Shown here one piece after another: positions 9,416 to 18,994 of a DNA stretch of 64,000 bases. The notes below the pieces were generated by a model, which saw only the letters and a list, made by a program, of their open reading frames with translations, did not search any database and was not told the DNA's origin. The DNA lies in contig NZ_JACIJJ010000003.1 in the NCBI RefSeq assembly GCF_014199325.1, positions 1 through 64,000 on the forward strand. Direction: 5' to 3'. The first letter of the stretch is position 1. Each line of letters starts with the position of its first letter. The stretch comes from Sphingomonas yantingensis (GTDB lineage Bacteria; Pseudomonadota; Alphaproteobacteria; Sphingomonadales; Sphingomonadaceae). A program made the position numbers and the translations under genes.

Positions 9416-9955
9416 TCAGCTTTCGGCGCGAAGCAGCGTGAGCCGTGCCTTTCCGTGGACGCGCCACGCGTCGATGGCGAAGCCCTTGACCTCGACCGCC
9501 TCGTCCTTCGCCGTCTCGATGCTGACCCAGGTCGCCGGCCCGATCCAGCCGAGCCGGGTCAGTCGCTCCAGTGCAACCGATCCCGCCCCGGTGCCGTAGG
9601 GCGGGTCCATCATCACGATGTCGAGTGGTTGCTGCACCGGCCCCAGCGCCAGCACCGACTGCGCGCGGACGTCGAGCTTGCGCCCCAGCTTCACGCCATT
9701 GGCCTTGAGCGCGTCGAGGGCGCCCCGATCCTGCTCCACGAAGACGCAGCTTTCGGCGCCGCGCGACAGCGCTTCCAGCCCCAGCGCGCCGGAGCCGGCG
9801 AAAAGGTCGGCGACCGCCAGCCCCTCGAAGCTGCCGACGCGGCTGAGCAGCATCGAGAACAGCGCCTCTCGCACGCGGTCGGCGGTGGGGCGGGTGGCGT
9901 CACCCTTGGGCGCGATCAGCGGGCGGCCGCGATCGGTGCCGGCGATGATACGCAT
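9416..9955 (-). CDS. rsmD: 16S rRNA (guanine(966)-N2)-methyltransferase RsmD
   Basis: A 179-residue SAM-dependent methyltransferase. The N-terminal MRIIAGTDRGRPL and GDATRPTADRVREALFSML are family signatures. The SAM-binding loop is FAGSGALG (52-59), and the catalytic DPPY motif is at 117-120. RsmD methylates N2 of G966 in helix 31 of 16S rRNA during 30S assembly. Its start codon overlaps the stop of the preceding pseudouridine synthase gene (ATGA), so the two rRNA-modification genes are translationally coupled. Confidence 0.96.
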   Translation of the reverse strand: MRIIAGTDRGRPLIAPKGDATRPTADRVREALFSMLLSRVGSFEGLAVADLFAGSGALGLEALSRGAESCVFVEQDRGALDALKANGVKLGRKLDVRAQSVLALGPVQQPLDIVMMDPPYGTGAGSVALERLTRLGWIGPATWVSIETAKDEAVEVKGFAIDAWRVHGKARLTLLRAES

Positions 9956-11385
9956 CAGCGGGGACCCTTTCGCGGGCCGCCCGGCTTCCCGCCGGGGCGG
10001 CGAGGCGGTCCGTCACCGCGCGGCGGGCGGGGGTTGGATGAGCGATCGCCGTCGGTGCGAGGCGAACGAGTTGTGCCGCTCCGTCGCGCTTCAGGTCGAT
10101 CGCCCCGAGCCGGCCGCTCGCGATCGTCGCGCGGGGCTGGCGACGCGGCGTTGCGCGGCTTACCGGGCCGGTCGTTGCGCTGCGGCTTTGCCCAGCCAGT
10201 GCGGGGACCCGCAGCCCGATCGCCTTCGGCGCGCGGGCGCAGCGTGCCGGCGCTGCGATCCGTGTCGGCGGGACGGGCTGTCCGCTCCGACGGATTGCGC
10301 GGACGCTCGGCGCGGGGCGCGGGGTTGCCGAACTTGCTGTCGCTGGTGCGCCGCGGCTTGCCGCGCTGGTTGCGGATGGGCGCAGCGTCAGCCGGCGCAT
10401 CCTCCCGCAGCGGACGGCTTCGCGGCGCGCCCCGACCCGCGGGGGCCGACCGACCGGCGGCGGCGTCGCGACCGGGCAGGCGGCGGCGGTCGGTTTCGAG
10501 AAGCTCCGGCTGCTCGCGCTTGCGCGGGGCGGCGGGGCGGGCGGCGGCCGGCGCGCGGCGCGGGCTGCGCTCGGCCGGTGCCGCTTCCTCGCGCTCGACC
10601 TTCACCGGGCGGGCGCGCGTGGCGAGCGGCGTGTCGCTGCGCTTTTCGGCGGGCAGCTTCAACTCGCGGCGGAACTGGATCAGGTCGTGCTGGCGCACCT
10701 CGTCCACCGCGCCGATCGGCATGTCGGCCAGCGGGATCGGGCCGTAGCTGGTGCGGATCAGGCGGCTGACGCGAAGGCCCAGATGCTCCAGCACGCGGCG
10801 GACCTCGCGGTTCTTGCCCTCGGTCAGCGTCATCTCGACCCAGACATTCGCGCCCGTCCGCCGCTCCAGATTGGCGTCGATCGAGCCGTAGCGGACGCCC
10901 TCGATCTCCACGCCCTCGATCAGATCCTCGAGCTGCGCCTGGCTGACTTCGCCGAACGCACGAGCACGATAGGTGCGCTTGACCTTGGTCGCCGGCAATT
11001 CGAGCGCGCGCTTCAGCTCGCCGTCGGTGGTGAGCAGCAGCAGCCCCTCGGTATTGAGGTCGAGGCGGCCGACCGGGACCACGCGCGGCATGTCGTGGGG
11101 CAGGATGTCGTAGATCGTCTTGCGGCCGGTGAAATCGCGCTCGGCGGTCAGCACGCCCGCGGGCTTGTGGAAGCGGAACAGGCGGGCGGGCGCGGGAGCG
11201 GCGACTGGCTGTCCGTCGACCGTGACGCCGCGCAGGTTTTCGAGGAGGGTGGCGGGGGTCTCGATCGGCACGCCGTCGATGGCGATGCGGCGATCCTCGA
11301 TCATCCGCTCGATCTCTCGCCGCGACGCAATTCCGGCACGGGCGAGCAATTTTGCGATGCGATGCTGTTCTGTGGGCTTGGACAC
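9955..11385 (-). CDS. rluB: Pseudouridine synthase, RsuA/RluB family, with long basic tail
   Basis: A 476-residue protein starting at GTG 11385 (reading SKPTEQHRIAKLLARAGIASRREIE). It has an S4 RNA-binding domain (about 5-65) and an RsuA/RluB catalytic domain with the motif VGRLDLNTEGLLLLTTDG holding the catalytic Asp. This subfamily makes pseudouridine in 23S rRNA (RluB position 2605 in E. coli) or 16S rRNA (RsuA). After about residue 250 there is a tail of roughly 220 residues dominated by Arg, Pro, Ala, Gly and Asp, predicted to be disordered. Such tails are known in alphaproteobacterial homologues. It is coupled to rsmD by an ATGA overlap. Confidence 0.88.
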   Translation of the reverse strand: MSKPTEQHRIAKLLARAGIASRREIERMIEDRRIAIDGVPIETPATLLENLRGVTVDGQPVAAPAPARLFRFHKPAGVLTAERDFTGRKTIYDILPHDMPRVVPVGRLDLNTEGLLLLTTDGELKRALELPATKVKRTYRARAFGEVSQAQLEDLIEGVEIEGVRYGSIDANLERRTGANVWVEMTLTEGKNREVRRVLEHLGLRVSRLIRTSYGPIPLADMPIGAVDEVRQHDLIQFRRELKLPAEKRSDTPLATRARPVKVEREEAAPAERSPRRAPAAARPAAPRKREQPELLETDRRRLPGRDAAAGRSAPAGRGAPRSRPLREDAPADAAPIRNQRGKPRRTSDSKFGNPAPRAERPRNPSERTARPADTDRSAGTLRPRAEGDRAAGPRTGWAKPQRNDRPGKPRNAASPAPRDDRERPARGDRPEARRSGTTRSPRTDGDRSSNPRPPRGDGPPRRPGGKPGGPRKGPR

Positions 11386-11516
11386 GGGGGCGGCTGATAG
11401 TGCAAGCGAGGCCCGGCGGCAAAAAATTCGTGCGCCGGGATCGTCTGTCTCGCGTAGGATGTTGTGCACGCCATGGTCCATGGGGCCGAGTCGCGTGAGG
11501 GATAACCAGTCAGGCC

Positions 11517-11948
11517 ATGTTGTTCGGACGCAAGAAGCGGCGGATCACGCGCATCCTCATCGTCGAGGACGAGCCGCTGGTCGCGTTCGACACCGAGTAT
11601 TTTCTCAGCGAATCGGGGTTCGAAGTCGTCGCCACGCTCGATCGCGTCGCCGACGCGACGTTGATTCTGTCGGGCGAGGGCGAGATCGACCTCGTGCTCG
11701 TCGATGTCGAACTGGCCGACGGCAGCGGTGTCACCGTCGCCGAACTGGCGCGGGGTCGCGGCGCGCTCGTCCTGTTCGTGACGGGCAACTGCCCGGGCGA
11801 GGCGCGGTCGCTGGCGGCGGGTTGCCTCGCCAAGCCCTATCCGCAGCGAGACCTCCTCACCGCGATCGACGCGATCGAGAAGACGCTCGCGGGCAAGGCG
11901 CCGAAGAAGCTGCCGCAAAGCTTTAGCCTGTTCGCGCAAGCGGCGTAG
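11517..11948 (+). CDS. Single-domain response regulator
   Basis: A 143-residue CheY-like receiver with no output domain. Acidic residues VEDEP (16-20), phospho-acceptor D63 (LVLVDVELADGSG), T89 and K106 (AKPY) complete the receiver active site. A basic N-terminus (MLFGRKKRRITR) precedes it. Stand-alone receivers of this type are numerous in sphingomonads and usually act in phosphorelays or the general stress response. No kinase is adjacent, so the partner is unknown. It is convergent with argJ across a pair of hairpins. Confidence 0.9.
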   Translation: MLFGRKKRRITRILIVEDEPLVAFDTEYFLSESGFEVVATLDRVADATLILSGEGEIDLVLVDVELADGSGVTVAELARGRGALVLFVTGNCPGEARSLAAGCLAKPYPQRDLLTAIDAIEKTLAGKAPKKLPQSFSLFAQAA

Positions 11949-11956
11949 CGCCCCGT

Positions 11957-12030
11957 ACTCCCGCGAAAGCGGGAGTCCAGCGCCGCCTACGGCAGCGCCC
12001 GCGGCTCTAGGCTCCCGCTTTCGCGGGAGC
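11957..12030. terminator. Two hairpins between convergent genes (likely bidirectional terminator/repeat)
   Basis: The two hairpins are actcccgc-gaaa-gcgggagt (11957-11976) and gctcccgc-tttc-gcgggagc (12011-12030). They are inverted copies of each other and could also pair together into one long stem. They sit between the convergent response regulator and argJ. No long U-run follows either hairpin. Confidence 0.6.
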
Positions 12031-12035
12031 ACAAC

Positions 12036-13259
12036 TTAACTCCGATAATCGGCGTTGATGGCGATGTAGCCATGCGTCAGGTCGCAGGTCCAGACCGTCG
12101 CGCGGCCGTCGCCGAGCTTCAGGTCGACCGAAATCTCGATCTCGTCGCCCATCAGGTGCGCGGCGACCGGCGCCTCGTCATACCCCTCGACCACCAAGCC
12201 GTCGCGCGCGACCTCGATCCCGCCGAACGCGATGGAGAGCTTGTCGCGCTCGGCCGGCTCGCCCGCCTTGCCGACCGCCATGACGACGCGGCCCCAATTG
12301 GCGTCCTCGCCCGCGATCGCGGTCTTGACCAGCGGCGAGTTGGCGATGCTCATCGCAATGCGGTGGGCGCTGCGGTCGCTTTCGGCACCGTCCACGTCGA
12401 TGCGGATGAACTTCGACGCACCCTCGCCGTCGCGCACCACGAGGTGCGCGAGCTGGCGGCAGACATCGGCGAGTGCCGCGCGGAAGGCGTCGGCGCCGGC
12501 ATCGTCCTCGCGCCCGAGCGGCCGGTTGCCCGCATGGCCCGTCGCAAAGGCGAGCACCGTGTCGCTGGTCGAGGTGTCGCCATCGACAGTGATGCAGGAA
12601 AAGGTCGTCTCGTTCGCATCCTCCAGCGCCTTCTGAAGAAAGCCCGGCTCGACCGCGGCGTCCGTGAAGATGAAGCCGAGCATCGTCGCCATATCCGGCG
12701 CGATCATGCCGGACCCCTTGACGATGCCGCTGATCGTCACCGTGCGCCCGTCGACGATCGCGGTCGCCGACGCACCTTTCGCGAAGGTATCCGTGGTGGC
12801 GATGGCGTTCGCGGCACCCTCCCATGCGACCACCGGCGCGGCGAGTGCGGCGTCGAGCCCCGCCTCCGCCTTGTCGATCGGCAGGGGCACGCCGATCACC
12901 CCGGTCGAGGCGACGAACACGTCGGAGGGCTGGCACGCCAGCGCCCCCGCCACTCGCGCCGCGATCGCCTCCACCGCCGCCCGCCCGCGATTGCCGGTAA
13001 AGGCGTTGGCGTTCCCCGCATTGACCACCAGCGCGCGCGCGCGGCCCAGCACGAGGGCCCTGCGGCACCACTCTACCTCGGGCGAGGGGCAGCGGCTCTT
13101 CGTCGTCACGCCCGCGACGCTGGTGCCATCATCGAGGATCGCGAGCGTCAGGTCGGCGCGCTCCCACGCCTTGTACCCCGCACGCGCGGTGCGCAGCGAG
13201 ACGCCGGCGATCGCGGGCAGGTCAGGAAAGGCGGCGGGGGCGAGGGGGGAGCGGTTCAT
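12036..13259 (-). CDS. argJ: Bifunctional ornithine acetyltransferase / N-acetylglutamate synthase
   Basis: A 407-residue enzyme of arginine biosynthesis that moves the acetyl group from N-acetylornithine to glutamate and may also use acetyl-CoA. The self-cleavage region is visible as AIATTDTFAKGA (about residue 170), where the Thr becomes the N-terminal nucleophile of the beta chain. KGSGMIAPDMATMLGFIFTDA and NSPLVKTAIAGEDANWGR are family signatures. The start at 13259 begins MNRSPLAPAAFPDLP; a longer frame to 13295 is unlikely. It is divergent from pdhA and convergent with the response regulator. Confidence 0.96.
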   Translation of the reverse strand: MNRSPLAPAAFPDLPAIAGVSLRTARAGYKAWERADLTLAILDDGTSVAGVTTKSRCPSPEVEWCRRALVLGRARALVVNAGNANAFTGNRGRAAVEAIAARVAGALACQPSDVFVASTGVIGVPLPIDKAEAGLDAALAAPVVAWEGAANAIATTDTFAKGASATAIVDGRTVTISGIVKGSGMIAPDMATMLGFIFTDAAVEPGFLQKALEDANETTFSCITVDGDTSTSDTVLAFATGHAGNRPLGREDDAGADAFRAALADVCRQLAHLVVRDGEGASKFIRIDVDGAESDRSAHRIAMSIANSPLVKTAIAGEDANWGRVVMAVGKAGEPAERDKLSIAFGGIEVARDGLVVEGYDEAPVAAHLMGDEIEISVDLKLGDGRATVWTCDLTHGYIAINADYRS

Positions 13260-13405
13260 GCCCAACGCCCTACGAACGCACCCGCGCGCACGCAAGCAGA
13301 CGTATTCCCGGACCCCCGATGCCGCTACGGCGTTGCACCGATCGAAGGTTCGCGCCTATAGGCCGGCCAACCGTGTAGCTCCCCAAGGAACGAGGTTTCA
13401 TCATC

Positions 13406-14455
13406 GTGGCCAAGTCACCGGCGCGCGCCGCCCAGAGCGACCCCCAGATCCCCAATCGTGAGCGGCCCGCCGAGCCCCAGCGTTACGAAGCCTCGAAAGA
13501 GGAACTGCTCGACTTCTACAAGCAGATGCTGCTGATCCGCCGGTTCGAGGAAAAGGCGGGCCAGCTCTATGGCCTCGGCCTGATCGGCGGCTTCTGTCAC
13601 CTCTATATCGGTCAGGAAGCGGTCGCGGTCGGACTCCAGTCGGCGCTCGAGGTCGGCAAGGATTCGGTCATCACCGGCTATCGCGACCATGGCCACATGC
13701 TCGCCTATGGCATCGATCCCAAGGTCATCATGGCCGAGCTGACCGGCCGCGCGGCCGGCATCAGCAAGGGCAAGGGCGGGTCGATGCACATGTTCTCGAC
13801 CGAGCATAAATTCTATGGCGGCCACGGCATCGTCGGCGCGCAGGTGTCGCTGGGCGCCGGCCTCGCCTTCAAGCACAAGTACGCCGACGATGGCGGCGTC
13901 TGCATGGCCTATTTCGGCGACGGCGCCGCGAATCAGGGTCAGGTGTACGAAGCGTTCAACATGGCCGAGCTCTGGAAGCTGCCGATCATCTTCGTGATCG
14001 AGAACAACCAGTACGCCATGGGCACGTCGGTCAACCGCGCCTCGTCCGAGGATCAGCTTTACAAGCGCGGCGAGAGCTTCCGTATCCCGGGCATCCAGGT
14101 CGACGGCATGGACGTGCTCGCCTGCCGCGGCGCGGCTGAGGAGGCACTGGCCTGGGTGCGCGGCGGCAAGGGGCCGATCATCCTCGAGATGAAGACCTAT
14201 CGCTATCGCGGCCACTCGATGTCCGACCCCGCCAAATATCGCAGCCGCGACGAGGTGCAGGCCGTCCGCGACAAGTCCGACCCGATCGAGGCGGTGAAGC
14301 GCGAGCTCGAAGCGCTCGGCGTGACCGAGGCCGAGCTCAAGCCGCTGGAGCAGGAAATCCGCAAGGTGGTCGGCGAAGCCGCCGACTTCGCCGAGAACGC
14401 ACCCGAGCCCGAGACGGGCGAGCTGTACACCGAAGTGCTGGTGGAGACCTATTGA
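13406..14455 (+). CDS. pdhA: Pyruvate dehydrogenase E1 component, alpha subunit
   Basis: A 349-residue thiamine-diphosphate enzyme subunit. The TPP motif [23 protein letters not shown] and the phosphorylation-loop-like region [15 protein letters not shown] mark the E1-alpha family. With E1-beta it decarboxylates pyruvate and acetylates the lipoyl group of E2. The frame begins at GTG 13406 ([10 protein letters not shown]), with a GAGG-type site upstream. An unstructured N-terminal stretch of about 30 residues precedes the conserved fold. It ends one base before the pdhB start codon, so the pair is one operon. Confidence 0.96.
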   Translation: MAKSPARAAQSDPQIPNRERPAEPQRYEASKEELLDFYKQMLLIRRFEEKAGQLYGLGLIGGFCHLYIGQEAVAVGLQSALEVGKDSVITGYRDHGHMLAYGIDPKVIMAELTGRAAGISKGKGGSMHMFSTEHKFYGGHGIVGAQVSLGAGLAFKHKYADDGGVCMAYFGDGAANQGQVYEAFNMAELWKLPIIFVIENNQYAMGTSVNRASSEDQLYKRGESFRIPGIQVDGMDVLACRGAAEEALAWVRGGKGPIILEMKTYRYRGHSMSDPAKYRSRDEVQAVRDKSDPIEAVKRELEALGVTEAELKPLEQEIRKVVGEAADFAENAPEPETGELYTEVLVETY

Positions 14456-14456
14456 G

Positions 14457-15890
14457 ATGGCGATCGAACTGAAGATGCCGGCACTGTCGCCCACGATGGA
14501 AGAGGGCACGCTGGCCAAGTGGCTGGTGAAGGAAGGCGACACCGTGAAATCCGGCGACATCCTCGCCGAGATCGAGACCGACAAGGCGACGATGGAGTTC
14601 GAGGCCGTCGACGAGGGCACGATCGCGAAGATCGCCGTCGCCGAGGGCACCGACAACGTGAAGGTCGGCACCGTCATTGCGCTCCTCGCCGAAGAGGGTG
14701 AGGATGCCGGCAGCGTCGAGGCGCCGGCCGCCGCTGCCAAGGACGATACGCCTGCGCCCGAGGCGAGCGCGGACGCGAAGAAGGACGACAAGGTCGAGGA
14801 TTCGGCCCACCCGTCGCAGGAAAAGGTCGACACCGGCACTCGCCAGCTGTTCGAGGCCGCCTCGAACGAGGGCGATGCCGCGCCCGAGGTTCCCGAGGGG
14901 ACCGAGATGGTTAAGCAGACCGTGCGCGAAGCGCTGCGCGACGCCATGGCCGAGGAAATGCGCTCCGACGACCGTGTGTTCGTGATGGGCGAGGAAGTCG
15001 CGGAGTATCAGGGCGCGTACAAGGTGACGCAGGGCCTGCTCGACGAGTTCGGGTCCAAGCGCGTGATCGACACGCCGATCACCGAATATGGCTTTGCCGG
15101 CATCGGTACGGGCGCGGCGATGGGCGGCCTTCGCCCGATCGTCGAGTTCATGACGTTCAACTTCGCCATGCAGGCGATCGACCACATCATCAATTCGGCG
15201 GCCAAGACCAACTACATGTCGGGCGGTCAGATGCGCTGCCCGATCGTGTTCCGCGGCCCCAACGGCGCGGCGAGCCGCGTCGGCGCGCAGCACAGCCAGA
15301 ACTATGGACCCTGGTACGCCAGTGTCCCCGGCCTGATCGTCATCGCGCCCTATGACGCGGCCGATGCCAAGGGCCTGCTCAAGGCCGCGATCCGGAGCGA
15401 GGACCCCGTCGTCTTCCTCGAGAACGAACTGATGTACGGCCGCAGCTTCGACGTCCCGAAGCTCGACGACTTCGTCCTGCCGATCGGCAAGGCGCGGGTG
15501 ATGCGGCCGGGCAAGGACGTGACGATCGTCAGCTATTCGATCGGCGTGGGCGTCAGCCTGGAAGCCGCCGAGAAGCTGGCGGGCGAGGGCATCGACGCCG
15601 AGGTGATCGACCTGCGCACGCTGCGTCCGCTCGACACCGCGACCGTGCTCAAGAGCCTGAAGAAGACCAACCGCATGGTGGTGGTCGAGGAAGGCTGGCC
15701 GACCTGCTCGATCGCGAGCGAGATCGTCGCGGTGGCGATGGAGCAGGGCTTCGACGACCTCGATGCGCCGGTCCTGCGCGTCACCAACGAGGACGTGCCG
15801 CTTCCCTACGCCGCCAATCTCGAAAAGCTGGCGCTGGTCGACGCCGCCAAGGTGATCGAGGCGGTGAAGAAGGTGACCTACAAGGGCTAA
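14457..15890 (+). CDS. pdhB: Pyruvate dehydrogenase E1 component, beta subunit, with lipoyl domain
   Basis: A 477-residue protein. Residues 1-80 form a biotinyl/lipoyl domain with the lipoylated Lys in [17 protein letters not shown]. An acidic, Ala-rich linker (about 82-145) follows, then the E1-beta transketolase-like fold ([18 protein letters not shown] to the end). An N-terminal lipoyl domain on E1-beta is a known alphaproteobacterial trait and longer than the usual beta subunit of about 330 residues. The E2 and E3 genes are not in this window. A hairpin with a T-run lies 22 bases after the stop. Confidence 0.96.
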   Translation: MAIELKMPALSPTMEEGTLAKWLVKEGDTVKSGDILAEIETDKATMEFEAVDEGTIAKIAVAEGTDNVKVGTVIALLAEEGEDAGSVEAPAAAAKDDTPAPEASADAKKDDKVEDSAHPSQEKVDTGTRQLFEAASNEGDAAPEVPEGTEMVKQTVREALRDAMAEEMRSDDRVFVMGEEVAEYQGAYKVTQGLLDEFGSKRVIDTPITEYGFAGIGTGAAMGGLRPIVEFMTFNFAMQAIDHIINSAAKTNYMSGGQMRCPIVFRGPNGAASRVGAQHSQNYGPWYASVPGLIVIAPYDAADAKGLLKAAIRSEDPVVFLENELMYGRSFDVPKLDDFVLPIGKARVMRPGKDVTIVSYSIGVGVSLEAAEKLAGEGIDAEVIDLRTLRPLDTATVLKSLKKTNRMVVVEEGWPTCSIASEIVAVAMEQGFDDLDAPVLRVTNEDVPLPYAANLEKLALVDAAKVIEAVKKVTYKG

Positions 15891-15911
15891 CCAGCCCTTC
15901 GTCATCCTATG

Positions 15912-15950
15912 GAAAAAGGGGCCGCGGATCATCTCCGTGGCCCCTTTTTC
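15912..15950 (+). terminator. Rho-independent terminator after pdhB
   Basis: The sequence gaaaaaggggccgcgg-atcatct-ccgtggcccctttttc has a GC-rich stem flanked by an A-run and a T-run, so it can work in both directions. It separates pdhB from the convergent acylphosphatase gene. Confidence 0.9.
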
Positions 15951-15965
15951 ATGCCTGTCGCTCGA

Positions 15966-16253
15966 TCAGGCCGTGAAGCGCTTCGTGAAGCCCTTGGCAC
16001 TGCGCTCTTCATTGTCCGGCCGCGCGTCGATGGCGTCGACGCGGGCGAGCGCCGGGCCCGACCGGCACGCCTCGACGAACCGCTCCAGCGCTTCGTCGTC
16101 ACCCGAGGCGAGCATCTCGACGCGGCCATCGCGCGTGTTCCGGACCCAGCCGGTCACGCCCAGCGCCTTGGCCTGCCGCACCGTGTAGTCGCGATAGCCG
16201 ACGCCCTGCACCCGTCCCGACACGATCAACCGCTGCGTCGTCATTACCGTCAT
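15966..16253 (-). CDS. acyP: Acylphosphatase
   Basis: A 95-residue enzyme that hydrolyses acyl phosphates such as acetyl phosphate. The signature RLIVSGRVQGVGYRDYTVRQA holds the catalytic Arg, and GWVRNTRDGRVEMLASGD holds the catalytic Asn. The start at 16253 has a purine-rich stretch (gggatcgaga) upstream; an in-frame ATG at 16244 is an alternative. The full length is close to the family norm of about 90. Confidence 0.93.
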   Translation of the reverse strand: MTVMTTQRLIVSGRVQGVGYRDYTVRQAKALGVTGWVRNTRDGRVEMLASGDDEALERFVEACRSGPALARVDAIDARPDNEERSAKGFTKRFTA

Positions 16254-16383
16254 TCTCGATCCCGTACCTGAACCCGTTGCCGTCATTGCGGCATCGCGAC
16301 CCTAGCAGCACAGGCTCGCAGTGCAGCATGGCCAAAATGCGGCCTGTCGCAGCGGGAGCCAGCTTGGTCGCACGGGGCCGCGC

Positions 16384-16869
16384 CTAGGCGTCGGGATAGG
16401 CGATCGACAGCACTTCATATTCGCGCGGCCCGGCGGGCAGTTCGACCGTGCGCAGGTCGCCGACCGCCGCCCCCTTCAATGCACGGGCGATCGGCGAGTG
16501 CCAGCCGATGCGGCCGGTGCCGGCATCCGCCTCGTCGTCGCCGACGATCGTCACGGTGCGCTGGTTGTCGTCCTCGTCCGCGATCGTGACCGTCGCGCCG
16601 AAGAAGACGCGTCCGCGATCTTCCGCGCGGGCGGGATCGACGACCTTCGCGGCCTTCATCCGCTTGGCGAGGAAGCCCAGCCGCCGGTCGATCTCGCGCA
16701 TCCGCTTGCGACCGTAGAGGTAATCCCCGTTTTCCGAGCGATCGCCATTGCCCGCGGCCCAAGACACGACCTCTACGATCGCCGGACGCTCGGTGCCGAG
16801 CAGCTGGTCGTATTCGGCCTTGAGCGCAGCGTACCCCGCCGGGGTGATGTAGTTCGGACGCGGTTCCAT
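16384..16869 (-). CDS. greB: Transcript cleavage factor GreB
   Basis: A 161-residue protein with an N-terminal coiled coil and a C-terminal FKBP-like domain (VGDLRTVELPAGPREYEVLSI). It binds the RNA polymerase secondary channel and stimulates transcript cleavage to rescue backtracked complexes. The tip acidic residues fall in SENGDYLYGRKRMREIDRRL, and the Y-G-R-K pattern in this stretch is the GreB-type form. The start ATG overlaps the stop of the slt gene (ATGA), so translation is coupled to the lytic transglycosylase upstream. Confidence 0.93.
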   Translation of the reverse strand: MEPRPNYITPAGYAALKAEYDQLLGTERPAIVEVVSWAAGNGDRSENGDYLYGRKRMREIDRRLGFLAKRMKAAKVVDPARAEDRGRVFFGATVTIADEDDNQRTVTIVGDDEADAGTGRIGWHSPIARALKGAAVGDLRTVELPAGPREYEVLSIAYPDA

Positions 16870-18923
16870 CAGCCGGGGCGCGACTTGCCGAGATAGAAGG
16901 ACAGGTTCGCCGGCCCCCGCGACCGCGCGCGGTCGGGGTAGAGCAGGTCGTACACCACCGCATTCTCCAGCACCCGCTGGACATAGCCGCGCGTCTCGCT
17001 GATCGGAATGTCCTCGACCCACTCGACGATATCGCGGCCTTGGCGCGGGTCGCCGTTCGCCGCCAGCCACTTGTTCACGTTGCCCGGGCCGGCATTGTAG
17101 GCGGCGACCGCCAGCGGATAGCTGCCGCCGTAATAATCGAGCATCCGCTGGAAATAGGCGGAGCCGAGCTGGACGTTGTAGCCCGGATCGCCAGTCAGTC
17201 CGGCAAGATTGTAGCCGAGGCCGAGTTTGCCCGACTGCTCCCGCGCGGTGCCGGGCATGAGCTGCATCAGCCCGCGCGCGCCCGCGCGGCTGACAGCATT
17301 GCGGTCGAACTGGCTCTCCTGCCGCGCGATCGCATGGACCATCGTGAAGTTGGCCGCGGCGGCGCCGTTGGTCGGCAGCGTCGGATATCCGGTGCCGACG
17401 AGTGCGACATGCCCGTTGAGCGAGGCGCTGCGCCCCACCATGACGCGCAGGTCGGGGCGGTTGATCTGGCCCGCCAGTTCGGCGGCGAGCGCGTGGTCCG
17501 ACGCGCTCTTCGCGTCGTTGGCGATCTGGCGAACGAACAGCGACTGGTCCGCGGTGCGCCCGAGCTGTCCGAGCAGCCGCGTCGCCCGCACCACCTCGCG
17601 CCGGAAGAAGGCGTCTCGGACGGCGGGATCGACCGGGGCGGGCGCGCCCTCCGCCACGCGCGGGATCGCACGGCCCATCCGCTCGGACGCGAGCTGGCCG
17701 TAATAGAGGTCGGGCCACTGCGCGGCCTGTGCGTAATAATTCTGCGCCGCCGCTCCGTCCCCCGCCGCTTCGGACGCGCGGCCCGCCCAGTAAAAGCCCT
17801 TGGACTGCGTCTGCGGCGTCCGTGATCCGCCGGCATAACGTGCGTACATGTACGCCGCATCGCGGGGGCGGCTGAGGTTGCGGCGCGCCGTCTGCCCCGC
17901 CAGCCAGGCAAGCGAGGTATAGTCGTCACGCTCGCCATAGGGTCGCGTCGAGACGTCGGTGCCGCTTGGATACGCATCGTCGATCTGGCGCGCGATATCG
18001 TAGGCGACCTGATATTGCCGATCCGCCGCCGCGCCACGGGCATTGGCGAGCAGCACCTCGTACCACGCCTCGACATCGGCGGGCGGGGTCAGCGTCCGCC
18101 GCGGCTGCGCCAGATACGAGCGTGCCGCCGGGCTCGATCCGCCATTCCGCAACCACTGCGCGCGGTCGGCGATGTAGCCGGCATCGTCGCGATCGGCGGG
18201 CTGCACCGCCGCGTCGTAGCTCGACGCATCGACCGCCCGCGTGCGGAAAGCGAGGCGCGCGGCGTAGAGCGCGCGCCGTCCCGGCGACACCAGCGCCAGC
18301 TGCCGCTGCGCCGCGCTCGTCGCACCTTCCCACAGCAGCGCGTCCATCCGCGCGTCATGGTCGGCGGGGCCGATCGCACCGGGAAAGCCGGTGATGAGCT
18401 TGGCCTCGTCCGTCGGGCGAAGCGGCCCGCGCCGCCAGGCGAGCCGCGCCTGCTCCTGCGCCTCGCCGGTCCGGCCGAGCGCCATCAGCGCCTCGGCATA
18501 ACGCGCTCGCCCAGCACCGGACGTGGGCGGAAACCGTTCGAAGAAGCGCGCCACCAGCGCGGGCGAGGTCGCGCCGCTGTCCAGCACCGCCTCTGCCGCC
18601 AGCCGCCGCCCGCTCTCGCCCGGCCAGCCCGGATGCGCGAGGAGGAAATTGGCATAGTCGAAGAAGGGCCAGCTGTCGGACTGTTGCAGCCGCTTCCACG
18701 TGTCGATGGTCGCCACCAGCGGGTCGTAGGTGGCCTGCGGCGTCGGCTGCGCCGTTTGCGGCGCAGTCTGGGTGGGGACCACCTGGTCGAGCCCGCGGGG
18801 CGGCCAGCTCTGACGTTGCGCAGGGTACGACTGGGGCAGGGGCTGCACCATCGTCTGTGCGGTCAGGGCGGCACCCGATACGCCGGCGCCGATCAGGACG
18901 AGCTTGGAAAACATAGCTGCCAT
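16869..18923 (-). CDS. slt: Soluble lytic murein transglycosylase, Slt70-like
   Basis: A 684-residue periplasmic enzyme. A signal peptide (MAAMFSKLVLIGAGVSGAAL) is followed by a Pro/Gln-rich linker, a long alpha-superhelical region (about 80-500) and a C-terminal SLT domain near 510-660. The catalytic Glu lies in IARQESQFDRNAVSRAGARG, followed by LMQLMPGTA. It cleaves the MurNAc-GlcNAc bond, forming 1,6-anhydro ends, in cell wall recycling. The start at 18923 was picked for the signal peptide; the frame stays open upstream but codes no plausible protein. It is divergent from dapA and coupled to greB downstream. Confidence 0.92.
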   Translation of the reverse strand: MAAMFSKLVLIGAGVSGAALTAQTMVQPLPQSYPAQRQSWPPRGLDQVVPTQTAPQTAQPTPQATYDPLVATIDTWKRLQQSDSWPFFDYANFLLAHPGWPGESGRRLAAEAVLDSGATSPALVARFFERFPPTSGAGRARYAEALMALGRTGEAQEQARLAWRRGPLRPTDEAKLITGFPGAIGPADHDARMDALLWEGATSAAQRQLALVSPGRRALYAARLAFRTRAVDASSYDAAVQPADRDDAGYIADRAQWLRNGGSSPAARSYLAQPRRTLTPPADVEAWYEVLLANARGAAADRQYQVAYDIARQIDDAYPSGTDVSTRPYGERDDYTSLAWLAGQTARRNLSRPRDAAYMYARYAGGSRTPQTQSKGFYWAGRASEAAGDGAAAQNYYAQAAQWPDLYYGQLASERMGRAIPRVAEGAPAPVDPAVRDAFFRREVVRATRLLGQLGRTADQSLFVRQIANDAKSASDHALAAELAGQINRPDLRVMVGRSASLNGHVALVGTGYPTLPTNGAAAANFTMVHAIARQESQFDRNAVSRAGARGLMQLMPGTAREQSGKLGLGYNLAGLTGDPGYNVQLGSAYFQRMLDYYGGSYPLAVAAYNAGPGNVNKWLAANGDPRQGRDIVEWVEDIPISETRGYVQRVLENAVVYDLLYPDRARSRGPANLSFYLGKSRPG

Positions 18924-18994
18924 GCTGGACAGGATATGCACGCCCGCCCTATCTGTCGCCCCCGAAAATCCTCTTGACGGGCAGTTTCCTCCAC

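Noticed and set aside
14337..15932. 531-residue open frame opposite pdhB
   Set aside because: A shadow of pdhA and pdhB on the other strand.
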